Of a stretch of DNA of 64,000 nt, positions 35,649-43,778 are shown in pieces. Both the position numbers and the translations under genes were made by a program. Origin of the DNA: JBNKFV01 sp050289485 (GTDB taxonomy: Bacteria; Pseudomonadota; Gammaproteobacteria; Pseudomonadales; Cellvibrionaceae); the NCBI GenBank assembly GCA_050289485.1, contig JBNKFV010000015.1, positions 124,001-188,000 of the forward strand. Reading direction: 5' to 3'. How positions within the stretch are numbered: position 1 is the first letter of the stretch; every line of letters begins with the position of its first letter. The notes under the pieces were generated by a model. The model was not told the origin of the DNA. It did not search any database and worked only from the letters and a program-made list of their open reading frames with translations.

Positions 35649-37571
35649 TTACTGAGATTTCCTTACCCGTAAATACCATTCTGACAGTAATCGGACTTGC
35701 TTCTCGGTATAACCCCGCTCCACCATGCGTGCGACAAAGTCCTGATGTTTTTTCTGGTCGTCGCCTGAGGCTTTGGCATTGAACGAAATAACTGGCAGTA
35801 AATCCTCTGTATTTGAGAACATTTTCTTCTCAATGACCGTGCGCAGTTTTTCGTAACTGTTCCAAGCTGGATTAACACCATTGTTGTTGGCGCGGGCACG
35901 CAATACAAAGTTAACCACTTCATTCCGAAAATCTTTTGGATTGCTAATGCCTGCGGGTTTTTCAATTTTTTCCAATTCTTCGTTCAAAGACGCACGGTCG
36001 AAGATCTCACCGGTTTCTGGATCGCGGTATTCTTGATCCTGGATCCAGAAGTCGGCATAGATAACGTAGCGATCGAATATGTTCTGCCCATATTCTGTAT
36101 AGGATTCAAGGTAAGCGGTTTGAATTTCCTTACCAATAAATTCAACATAGCGCGGTGCCAGGTATTCTTTCAGGAACGATAAGTAGCGTTCCTGCAGCTC
36201 GGGGCGAAACTGTTGTTGGCTGATTTGCTGTTCCAGTACATACATAAGGTGTACTGGGTTGGCGGCGATTTCGGTTGGGTCGAAGTTGAAAACTTTCGAC
36301 AAAATTTTGAAGGAAAACCGGGTAGAGAGCCCGAGCATACCTTCGTCAACACCGGCAGCGTCTTTGTATTCCTGTATCGACTTTGCTTTGGGATCTGTGT
36401 CTTTTAGATTCTCGCCATCGTAAACCCGCATCTTTGAATAAATATTGGAATTTTCCGGCTCTTTAATGCGCGACAATACGGTAAACTGGGCTAGCATGCG
36501 CAGGGTGTCGGGCGCGCATTGTGCATGGGCTAATGAACTATTTTGCAATAATTTTTTGTAAATATTGACCTCTTCGGAAACGCGCAGACAGTAAGGCACT
36601 TTGACAATATAAACCCGATCAATAAACGCTTCGTTGTTTTTATTGTTTTTAAAGGTTTGCCATTCCGATTCGTTCGAGTGCGCCAGCACGATGCCGTCAA
36701 AGGGGATGGCGCCGAGCCCTTCGGTACTGTTGTAGTTGCCTTCTTGCGTAGCGGTTAATAGAGGGTGCAAGACTTTGATAGGCGCCTTGAACATTTCCAC
36801 AAATTCCATCAGGCCCTGATTGGCGCGGCACAAACCGCCGGAGAAACTGTAGGCATCCGGGTCATTCTGAGGGAAGTCTTCCAGCTTGCGAATGTCTACT
36901 TTACCCACCAGAGAGGAAATATCCTGGTTGTTTTCGTCACCAGGCTCGGTTTTGGAAATCGCTACTTGGTCAAGAATCGACGGGAAGACCTTAACCACTT
37001 TGAACTTGCTGATATCACCATTGTATTCATGTAGTCGTTTTACGGCCCACGGTGACATAATGGTTTTGATGTAGCGGCGAGGAATGCCATAGTCTTCCTC
37101 TAAAATGTCGGCATCTTCGTTGGGGTCAAACAGTGACAACGGCGATTCATAAACAGGCGAGCCTTTAATGGCGTAGATGGGTACTTTTTCCATCAGCGCT
37201 TTCAATTCTTCTGCCAGTGATGACTTGCCGCCACCCACGGGGCCCAGCAAGTAAAGAATTTGTTTCTTTTCTTCCAGGCCTTGTGCGGCATGTTTGAAGA
37301 AAGAGACCATTTGCTCTATCGCTTCCTCCATGCCGTAGAAATCGGTAAAGGCTTTATAACGTTTGATAACTTTGTTAGAAAAAATTCGGCTCAGGCGCGG
37401 ATCGCGTGATGTATCGATCAGTTCAGGCTCGCCAATTGCCTTCAGCATACGTTCTGCTGCAGTAGCATATACAGAGGGATCCTGTTTGCAGAGATCCAGA
37501 TATTCCTGGATACTCAGTTCCTCTTCCTGAGTCTTTTCGTAGCGATCTTGGTAATGACTGAAAATGCTCAT
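35649..37571 (-). CDS. yeaG: PrkA family serine protein kinase (YeaG)
   Basis: The 640-residue product (E. coli YeaG 644) has the AAA-type N-terminal PrkA domain with Walker A LLGPVGGGKSS near residue 110 and the kinase-like C-terminal PrkA domain. Segments ATQEGNYNSTEGLGAIPFDG and IVLAHSNESEWQTFK are characteristic. E. coli YeaG is a kinase linked to nitrogen starvation and stationary phase; Bacillus PrkA has been reported also as a protease. It heads prkA-yeaH-spoVR. The 330 bases upstream to 37900 show no gene. Confidence 0.95.
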   Translation of the reverse strand: MSIFSHYQDRYEKTQEEELSIQEYLDLCKQDPSVYATAAERMLKAIGEPELIDTSRDPRLSRIFSNKVIKRYKAFTDFYGMEEAIEQMVSFFKHAAQGLEEKKQILYLLGPVGGGKSSLAEELKALMEKVPIYAIKGSPVYESPLSLFDPNEDADILEEDYGIPRRYIKTIMSPWAVKRLHEYNGDISKFKVVKVFPSILDQVAISKTEPGDENNQDISSLVGKVDIRKLEDFPQNDPDAYSFSGGLCRANQGLMEFVEMFKAPIKVLHPLLTATQEGNYNSTEGLGAIPFDGIVLAHSNESEWQTFKNNKNNEAFIDRVYIVKVPYCLRVSEEVNIYKKLLQNSSLAHAQCAPDTLRMLAQFTVLSRIKEPENSNIYSKMRVYDGENLKDTDPKAKSIQEYKDAAGVDEGMLGLSTRFSFKILSKVFNFDPTEIAANPVHLMYVLEQQISQQQFRPELQERYLSFLKEYLAPRYVEFIGKEIQTAYLESYTEYGQNIFDRYVIYADFWIQDQEYRDPETGEIFDRASLNEELEKIEKPAGISNPKDFRNEVVNFVLRARANNNGVNPAWNSYEKLRTVIEKKMFSNTEDLLPVISFNAKASGDDQKKHQDFVARMVERGYTEKQVRLLSEWYLRVRKSQ

Positions 37572-37900
37572 TCGGTGTCTCCTGTTTCTGCCGATGCCGA
37601 CATTATCGGTGTTGCTGAGAGGTCGATTGTGAGCGAGTCAAATTCTCGCGCTGCCACTACAAAGCATAGTGCAAAAAAACTATATAAAGGTACTTTTTTA
37701 TTTGATTCCTTGTAACGTCTTGTGTCGAAAAGTCAGAGTGACAACGGCATGACTCTTTGACCCTGCCATAGGCTTGGACGCAATGTGTATGCCAATAGTT
37801 TCATCATTTTTTGCGCCTCTGGTCAGCGGCACTTTTCTTTGACCGGATGGTAACGCCTTCCGTTTAATTTTAGAGGCTCTGTGTCATAATCGCTGCCTGG

Positions 37901-38065
37901 GGCCTGCCTATACCAATCTGAATCCTTAACCCTAGGGGCCGGGGTTATTTTGCTGCCCTACGGCGTTATTATTCATTTGTTTGGAATAACTAAACCGCAC
38001 TCAAAATGCCTGGTAGGACTATAAAATAACCTCCAGCAGTACATTCAGATTAGTATAGGCAGGCC
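37901..38065. repeat. MITE-like element with 23-bp terminal inverted repeats
   Basis: The left arm (37901-37923, beginning GGCCTGCCTATACC) and the right arm (38043-38065, ending GGTATAGGCAGGCC apart from one base) are inverted repeats matching at 22 of 23 positions. A second inner pair is GGTTATTTT near 37943 and AAAATAACC near 38023. The 165-base unit has no open frame. No clear target-site duplication is seen at the edges. Arms, size and non-coding inside fit a miniature inverted-repeat element or large palindromic repeat family; only one copy is found in this window. It fills most of the prkA-galE gap. Confidence 0.6.
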
Positions 38066-38127
38066 TCTAAAGCGTAATCCTTTCGTGGTGTGTAACACAA
38101 CAGTAAAGTGGGCAATGGAGTCAAATA

Positions 38128-39192
38128 ATGGGACAAACGGGCGAGGCAAATGTTAGCAAGCGAGAAGTGCGCGGTAGTATTCTGGTGACAGGTGGCGCAG
38201 GCTATATTGGTAGCCATACCTGCATTGAGTTGCTACAGGCCGGCTTTCAGATTGTGGTAGTGGATAACTTTTGTAACAGCAGCAAGGAATCGCTGCGTCG
38301 GGTGGAAAAAATTACCGGTAAACCGGTGCTGTCTTACGCGGTAGATATCCGTGATCATCGTGCGCTGCAACAGGTATTCACTGAAAATAACATTGTTGGG
38401 GTGATTCATTTTGCCGGTTTGAAGGCCGTGGGCGAGTCAACCGAGGTGCCACACAAGTATTACGACAATAACGTGAACGGTACGTTGGTATTGTCAGATG
38501 TAATGGCAGAAAATGGTGTTACACGGTTGATCTTCAGCTCGTCGGCAACCGTATACGGCGACCCGGCTTCGGTACCTATTCGTGAAGACTTCCCCACTTC
38601 GGCAACCAACCCCTATGGTCGTAGCAAATTGATGGTAGAAGAGATTTTGCGCGACTATTGCAAGGTGCCCAACCACGACTGGCGTATTGCCTTACTGCGT
38701 TATTTCAATCCGGTCGGCGCACATAAAAGCGGTCTGATTGGCGAAGACCCTAAAGGGATTCCTAACAATCTATTGCCCTACGTAGCGCAGGTGGCGGTGG
38801 GCAAGCTAGCCCAACTGCGGGTATTTGGCAGTGACTATCCCACCAAAGATGGTACCGGCGTACGGGACTATATTCATGTGGTAGATTTGGCTCGTGCCCA
38901 CGTGCAGGCGCTGATCAAGTTGTTGGGTGCCGATGTTGGCTGCTACACCTACAACCTGGGGACAGGGGAGGGGTACAGCGTGTTGGAAATTGTCAAAGCC
39001 TTTGAACTGGCATCTGGTAAGCCGGTGCCTTATGAGCTGGTTGCGCGGCGCCCCGGTGATATTGCTGAATGCTTTGCTGATGCCAGCCTGGCGGCCGAGG
39101 AGCTGGGCTGGAAAGCCCTGTGCAGCCTGCCAGAAATGATGGAAGACACCTGGCGTTGGCAGTCTGCCAACCCTAATGGTTACGAGGCATAG
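38128..39192 (+). CDS. galE: UDP-glucose 4-epimerase GalE
   Basis: GalE interconverts UDP-glucose and UDP-galactose. The 354-residue extended SDR has the NAD-binding loop VTGGAGYIGSHT at residues 20-31, VIHFAGLKAVGES, the catalytic Ser region SSSATVYG, the YxxxK pair in NPYGRSKLM, and GVRDYIHVVDLA. A tail of about 16 residues precedes the NAD loop compared with E. coli GalE (338); the ATG at 38128 has a GGAG site upstream. It is a single gene between the MITE-like element and the convergent apaH operon. Confidence 0.95.
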   Translation: MGQTGEANVSKREVRGSILVTGGAGYIGSHTCIELLQAGFQIVVVDNFCNSSKESLRRVEKITGKPVLSYAVDIRDHRALQQVFTENNIVGVIHFAGLKAVGESTEVPHKYYDNNVNGTLVLSDVMAENGVTRLIFSSSATVYGDPASVPIREDFPTSATNPYGRSKLMVEEILRDYCKVPNHDWRIALLRYFNPVGAHKSGLIGEDPKGIPNNLLPYVAQVAVGKLAQLRVFGSDYPTKDGTGVRDYIHVVDLARAHVQALIKLLGADVGCYTYNLGTGEGYSVLEIVKAFELASGKPVPYELVARRPGDIAECFADASLAAEELGWKALCSLPEMMEDTWRWQSANPNGYEA

Positions 39193-39247
39193 AGCCAATT
39201 GTGGTAGTGATCGGAATTGGCAGGATAATGGCTTTGGACCGCCGCGC

Positions 39248-40060
39248 CTATTTCTTGCAGGTGCAGCGGTACCACTTTAAGTCTTCAAGGCGCAGCATAG
39301 ACAGCTTACCGCCCCATACACAGCCGGTATCGAGTGCATAAACATTGGGGGTTTTGACTTTACCCTCTAGCGCAGCCCAGTGGCCAAACACGATTCGGTC
39401 ATTGGCGGTTTTGCGCTGCGGGTGGGCAAACCAGGGGGCATAGCCCAAAGGGTGTTGACCGGGACCTTGTTTCGAGGTCAGGTCGAGCCGGCCACCAGGT
39501 TTGCAGAAGCGCATACGGGTAAAGTAGTTGGTAATCGTTCGCAGCCGCTCGTTACCAGTGAGGGATTTTTTCCATTTTGCCGGTTCATTGCCGTACATTT
39601 CAGGTAAAAAACTTTCGATTGCACTGCTTTGCAGCACTTGTTCAACTTCTGCACTGTAGGCGAGCGCCTTTTTCAGGCTCCATTGGGGCGGTATGCCGGC
39701 ATGAACCATCGTAAAGCCGAGTGTCGGGTCGTGGTGCACCAGCTTTTGTTGTCGCAGCCAGTTGAGCAGAATGTCCTTGTCTGGGGCATCCAGAATATCG
39801 TGGAAGGTATCATTTTTGGTGGGTGAGCGATGGTCGTAGGCAACTGCCAGTAGATGCAGGTCGTGATTGCCTAGTACGCAGGTAACGATATCGCCCAGGC
39901 TATGCAGATAGCGCAGAGTCTCCAGCGATTCAGGCCCCCGGTTCACCAGGTCGCCAGCAACCCAAAGTTTGTCTTGACTGGGGTTGAACTGAGCACGTTT
40001 TAGCAAACGAAGTAGTGGCTTCAGGCAGCCTTGAATGTCGCCAACAGCATAGGTTGCCAA
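39248..40060 (-). CDS. apaH: symmetrical bis(5'-nucleosyl)-tetraphosphatase ApaH
   Basis: ApaH cuts Ap4A into two ADP and also removes Np4 caps from RNA in E. coli. The 270-residue metallophosphatase has VGDIQGC, AGDLVNRGPES, LGNHDLHLL, and the late His motifs MVHAGIPPQW and FGHWAALEG, and keeps all metal-binding residues I can see. It is the last gene of the lptD-surA-pdxA-rsmA-apaG-apaH operon, 35 bases after apaG. Confidence 0.96.
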   Translation of the reverse strand: MATYAVGDIQGCLKPLLRLLKRAQFNPSQDKLWVAGDLVNRGPESLETLRYLHSLGDIVTCVLGNHDLHLLAVAYDHRSPTKNDTFHDILDAPDKDILLNWLRQQKLVHHDPTLGFTMVHAGIPPQWSLKKALAYSAEVEQVLQSSAIESFLPEMYGNEPAKWKKSLTGNERLRTITNYFTRMRFCKPGGRLDLTSKQGPGQHPLGYAPWFAHPQRKTANDRIVFGHWAALEGKVKTPNVYALDTGCVWGGKLSMLRLEDLKWYRCTCKK

Positions 40061-40095
40061 ATGAAATTCCTTAAACGAGTTAGTGTTAACAGACC

Positions 40096-40470
40096 CTAGT
40101 GCAGTGCGTGCGGGGGAATCAGCATAAACTGTGGGATAGGTGTTTCAAACTCTTGCCCGTCGTCAGTTCGCATTTGGTAGCTGCCTTCCATGGTGGCAAT
40201 TTCTGTCGCCACGATAACACCGCTGGTGTACGTGTAATTCTGGCCTGGCTCAAGCCTTGGTTGCTCACCCACCACACCCATGCCGCGAACCTCTTGCACG
40301 CCATTGTCTTCGTCGGTAATGAGCCAGTGGCGGCTGATCAGTTGTGCCGGGCGTTCGCTCTGATTGGCGATAGTGATCGTATAGCTGTATACATACCGTT
40401 GCGAGGAGGGGTCTGACTCCTGCCCTTTGAATTCGGTTTGTATTTGGATCGTAATGGGTTCGAGGTTCAT
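40096..40470 (-). CDS. apaG: ApaG/CorD family protein
   Basis: ApaG is a small fibronectin-III-like protein of unclear biochemistry, found beside apaH. The 124-residue product (E. coli 125) has ISRHWLITDEDNGVQEVRG, the family's Gly-rich VGEQPRLEPGQNYTYTSG, and GSYQM. It follows rsmA by about 80 bases. Confidence 0.95.
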   Translation of the reverse strand: MNLEPITIQIQTEFKGQESDPSSQRYVYSYTITIANQSERPAQLISRHWLITDEDNGVQEVRGMGVVGEQPRLEPGQNYTYTSGVIVATEIATMEGSYQMRTDDGQEFETPIPQFMLIPPHALH

Positions 40471-40553
40471 ATCAACTAGGTATAGGTGGTGAATAGGCAG
40501 ATGGACTATTTTGCTGGCGCTTATCGAGCTTGTCCAGACGAAAGTGTCGTGGT

Positions 40554-41372
40554 TTAGCCGTCAGCCGCAGGCAGTGCCGCCAGCAGATTGGCAATATCGA
40601 CAAAATCGGCCAGTGAGAGCGTTTCTGGTCGGCGTGAGGTGTCGATATCCAGGGCCTCCAAGTGTTCTTGCGCGACCATTTGCTTCAAGGCGTTACGCAG
40701 GGTTTTACGCCGCTGTTGGAATGCAGTATTCACCAGTTGTTTGAACAGTTTGATGTCGGTGGCTGGGTGCGGGAGTGTTTTGTGTGGAATTAACCTCACA
40801 ATAGCTGAGTCGACTTTGGGCTGAGGCCGGAAACAGGTGGGCGGCACGGGAAACAGGTTAACCACCTGGCAATAGTATTGAGTCATGATCCCGAGCCTGC
40901 CGTAGGCTTTGTCACCCGGTTGCGCGGTCATGCGGTCTACCACTTCCTTTTGTAGCATAAAGTGCATGTCGTGTATTTGATGGTGGTAGCTCAGCAGGTG
41001 AAAAATCAGCGGCGTTGAAATGTTATAGGGTAGATTACCCACTACGCGCAGCGGCTCTGCTTCGCTCGCGAGGGTTGAAAAGTCAAACTTCAGTGCGTCG
41101 GTTTGGTGAATGTTGAAATTGTCGTATTTGGCGAATTGAGCTAACAGAATAGGGATCAAATCACGGTCCAGCTCAATCACATTCAGGCGCGGGCAATCCG
41201 CCAGCAGTAGTGCGGTGATAGCACCCTTGCCGGGCCCGATTTCGACGATGTTGTCGTTGGCAGTGGGCGCAATGGCGCGCACGATTTTATCGATAATACC
41301 GTCGTCTACCAGAAAGTTCTGGCCAAAACGTTTGCGGGCAGTATGAGCAAAGGGTCTGTTAGGTTGCGACAT
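40554..41372 (-). CDS. rsmA: 16S rRNA dimethyladenosine transferase RsmA (KsgA)
   Basis: RsmA dimethylates two adjacent adenosines near the 3' end of 16S rRNA late in 30S assembly. The 272-residue product (E. coli 273) has KRFGQNFLVDDGII, the SAM motif VEIGPGKGAIT, LNVIELDRDL, and the catalytic NLPYNIS. It lies between pdxA and apaG as usual. Confidence 0.97.
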   Translation of the reverse strand: MSQPNRPFAHTARKRFGQNFLVDDGIIDKIVRAIAPTANDNIVEIGPGKGAITALLLADCPRLNVIELDRDLIPILLAQFAKYDNFNIHQTDALKFDFSTLASEAEPLRVVGNLPYNISTPLIFHLLSYHHQIHDMHFMLQKEVVDRMTAQPGDKAYGRLGIMTQYYCQVVNLFPVPPTCFRPQPKVDSAIVRLIPHKTLPHPATDIKLFKQLVNTAFQQRRKTLRNALKQMVAQEHLEALDIDTSRRPETLSLADFVDIANLLAALPAADG

Positions 41373-41418
41373 GTGAAGCTGGTTACCTGGGGCCGGTGAA
41401 TCAATAAAAAAACGTAGT

Positions 41419-42417
41419 TTATACGTTTTTGGCTGCGTTGCGGCGTGTCGCCATATCGGCAGCGTAGTGTAGGGCGGTTTTCAGGCTGCCAGTATCCGCG
41501 GTTCCCTTGCCTGCTAAGTCTAGCGCGGTGCCATGGTCGACCGAGGTGCGAATAATCGGCAGGCCGAGGGTAATATTCACGGCTTGCCCAAAGCCTTTAT
41601 ATTTCAATACGGGTAGGCCTTGATCGTGGTACATGGCCAGTACCGCATCGGCATGGTCGAGATATTTGGGGGTAAAGAGGGTATCGGCGGGTAACGGTCC
41701 TTGCAGCTGCATGCCTTCTGTGCGCAGGGCTGCCAGTGCAGGTTCGATGACCTCGATTTCTTCCCGACCAAGGTGGCCGCCTTCGCCTGCATGGGGGTTG
41801 AGGCCACAGACGAGGATCACTGGCTTTTCAATACCAAACTGCATTTGCAGATCGCGATGCAGGATACGAGTGACCCGTGTCAGTTCGGCGTGGGTAATGG
41901 CGGCAGGTACGTCTTTAAGTGGCAGGTGGGTGGTTGCCAACGCGACACGCAACCCCTCGGTTGCCAGCATCATCACCACTTTGGGGGTTTGGGTCATGGC
42001 CGCGAGAAATTCGGTATGACCAGAAAATACGATGCCCGCATCGTTGATCACGCTTTTTTGCACCGGGCCGGTGATGAGGGCGGCGTAATCACCTTGTAAA
42101 CAGCCTTGCGTGGCTTGGGTGAGCGTGTTGAGAACGTAGTGGGCGTTGCGCACATCAAGCTGTCCGGCGTTGCAGGGTGCGGCCATGGCTACGGGGTGTA
42201 CCACCAGCTCCCCGGCTTGGGTTGGCCGCGGTGGCTGCGACAGGTTGACTTCTCGCAACTTCACGGGCAGCCCAAGTTGCAGGGCGCGGTCGGTCAGCAA
42301 TTGCGGGTCGGCAAGTGTCACCAATTCGTGGTCGGCAGGTTGCTGGGCCAGCATAATGGCCAAGTCCGGCCCGATGCCTGCAGGTTCGCCGGCGGTATAG
42401 GCCAGTCTCAGAGTCAT
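41419..42417 (-). CDS. pdxA: 4-hydroxythreonine-4-phosphate dehydrogenase PdxA
   Basis: PdxA oxidises 4-phosphohydroxy-L-threonine in the DXP-dependent route to pyridoxal phosphate. The 332-residue product (E. coli 329) has AGEPAGIGPDLA, FSGHTEFLA with a metal-binding His, CGLNPHAGEGG, and MYHDQGLPVLKY near the C-terminus. The start overlaps the surA stop by four bases (translational coupling). Confidence 0.96.
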   Translation of the reverse strand: MTLRLAYTAGEPAGIGPDLAIMLAQQPADHELVTLADPQLLTDRALQLGLPVKLREVNLSQPPRPTQAGELVVHPVAMAAPCNAGQLDVRNAHYVLNTLTQATQGCLQGDYAALITGPVQKSVINDAGIVFSGHTEFLAAMTQTPKVVMMLATEGLRVALATTHLPLKDVPAAITHAELTRVTRILHRDLQMQFGIEKPVILVCGLNPHAGEGGHLGREEIEVIEPALAALRTEGMQLQGPLPADTLFTPKYLDHADAVLAMYHDQGLPVLKYKGFGQAVNITLGLPIIRTSVDHGTALDLAGKGTADTGSLKTALHYAADMATRRNAAKNV

Positions 42418-43721
42418 TTCAGGCGAATATCCACATAGGCTTGCGAGCGAATTTCAGACAGCCAGTTTTGCAATTCGTCATCGAAGCGCTGTTTGCGGAT
42501 CAGGTTTGCGGCCTGATTGCGAATCACGGTTTCGGTCATATCCTCTTTGCGGCTGTCTTCTACCTTGAGAATATGCCAGCCAAACTGACTGCGAAAGGGC
42601 TGGCTTATTTCACCTACCGGGGTTTTGGTCATGGTCTCTTCAAATACCGGCACAAACTTGCCTGGCAGTGACCAACCCAGGTCGCCGCCTGAAAGCATTG
42701 AGCCGATGTCTTCGGAGTATTCCCTGGCCATTTCGGCAAAGGTGGTGCTACCGGCAATAAGGCGTTGGCGAACTTGGGTGAGTTTGTCGCGAGCAGCCTG
42801 GTCGTCGAGAATTTCAGACGGCTTAAGCAGGATGTGGGACACTTTATATTGCTGAATCACGGTGTTGTCGCCACCGCGCTTGTCGAATACTTTGAGGATG
42901 TGAAACCCAGCCGGGCTGCGGAAGGGGGGGGTTACATCGCCGGTATTCAGGTTACTGAGGGCCTCGGCAAACTGTGCGGGCAATTCTTCTGTTTTACGCC
43001 ACCCCAGCATGCCGCCTTCGGTAGCGTTTTGGCCGTCGGAATTGTCTTGTGCCAGTTTTTTAAAGTCGGCTCCTTTCTTCAGGCGGTTGTATAGTTGCTC
43101 GGCTTTGTTTTTGGCCGCATTCACCTCTGGCTCGGGGGCTTTTTCGGGCACGCTCACGAGCATGTGGCCCAACTGGTAGTCTGGCGACGTCCAGTACTTG
43201 CCTTCGGGGCTGTTAAGGAAATTGTCGATGTCTTGATCAGTCACCCGAATGCGGCGATTAACTCGGGCCTGCTGTACACGAGAGATGGCCAGTTCGTGCT
43301 TGATCTGGGCGCGTAACTGGCTGATTGTCATGCCGTCGTTAGCCATTTGCGCAGCGAATTGTTCGGGGCTGAGATTACGGCTGGCCCGCATTTGTGCAAG
43401 GGCTTGGTCGACTTCGTCTTCGGTAATGCTGATGCCACTGCGTTCTGCCATTTGTAGCTCAAGGCGCTCTACCACTAAACGATCCAGAATCTGGCGCTTG
43501 AGCTCGTCTTCTGGGGGTAGGTTAGCGCCGGGGTTGCTGCGCACCACTTGGTTGACACGCTGGTCCAGCTCGCTGGCCATGACAACGTCATCGTCGACAA
43601 CAGCCACAACGCTGTCGAGTCGTTGCAACTGGGCGTGGGTAAAACCCGACATCACCGCGAGCAGCACGGCGGGGGGCAGAGAGCGTAAAGTAGTGTGTAA
43701 TATCGAAGTCAATTTATTCAT
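42414..43721 (-). CDS. surA: periplasmic chaperone / peptidyl-prolyl isomerase SurA
   Basis: SurA carries unfolded outer-membrane proteins across the periplasm. The 435-residue product (E. coli 428) has a signal peptide (first about 30 residues, ending FTHA), the N-terminal SurA domain with VVDDDVVMASELDQRV, two parvulin domains (about 185-285 and 295-395; GGMLGWRKTEELP and GGDLGWSLPGKFVP), and a C-terminal helix. LptD, made from the gene upstream, is one of its best-known clients. Confidence 0.97.
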   Translation of the reverse strand: MNKLTSILHTTLRSLPPAVLLAVMSGFTHAQLQRLDSVVAVVDDDVVMASELDQRVNQVVRSNPGANLPPEDELKRQILDRLVVERLELQMAERSGISITEDEVDQALAQMRASRNLSPEQFAAQMANDGMTISQLRAQIKHELAISRVQQARVNRRIRVTDQDIDNFLNSPEGKYWTSPDYQLGHMLVSVPEKAPEPEVNAAKNKAEQLYNRLKKGADFKKLAQDNSDGQNATEGGMLGWRKTEELPAQFAEALSNLNTGDVTPPFRSPAGFHILKVFDKRGGDNTVIQQYKVSHILLKPSEILDDQAARDKLTQVRQRLIAGSTTFAEMAREYSEDIGSMLSGGDLGWSLPGKFVPVFEETMTKTPVGEISQPFRSQFGWHILKVEDSRKEDMTETVIRNQAANLIRKQRFDDELQNWLSEIRSQAYVDIRLK

Positions 43722-43778
43722 GCAATCTATTAATAGCTTATTTGTGGGGTGATTGGTTTGTGCGCTGCAAAAGCCCGG

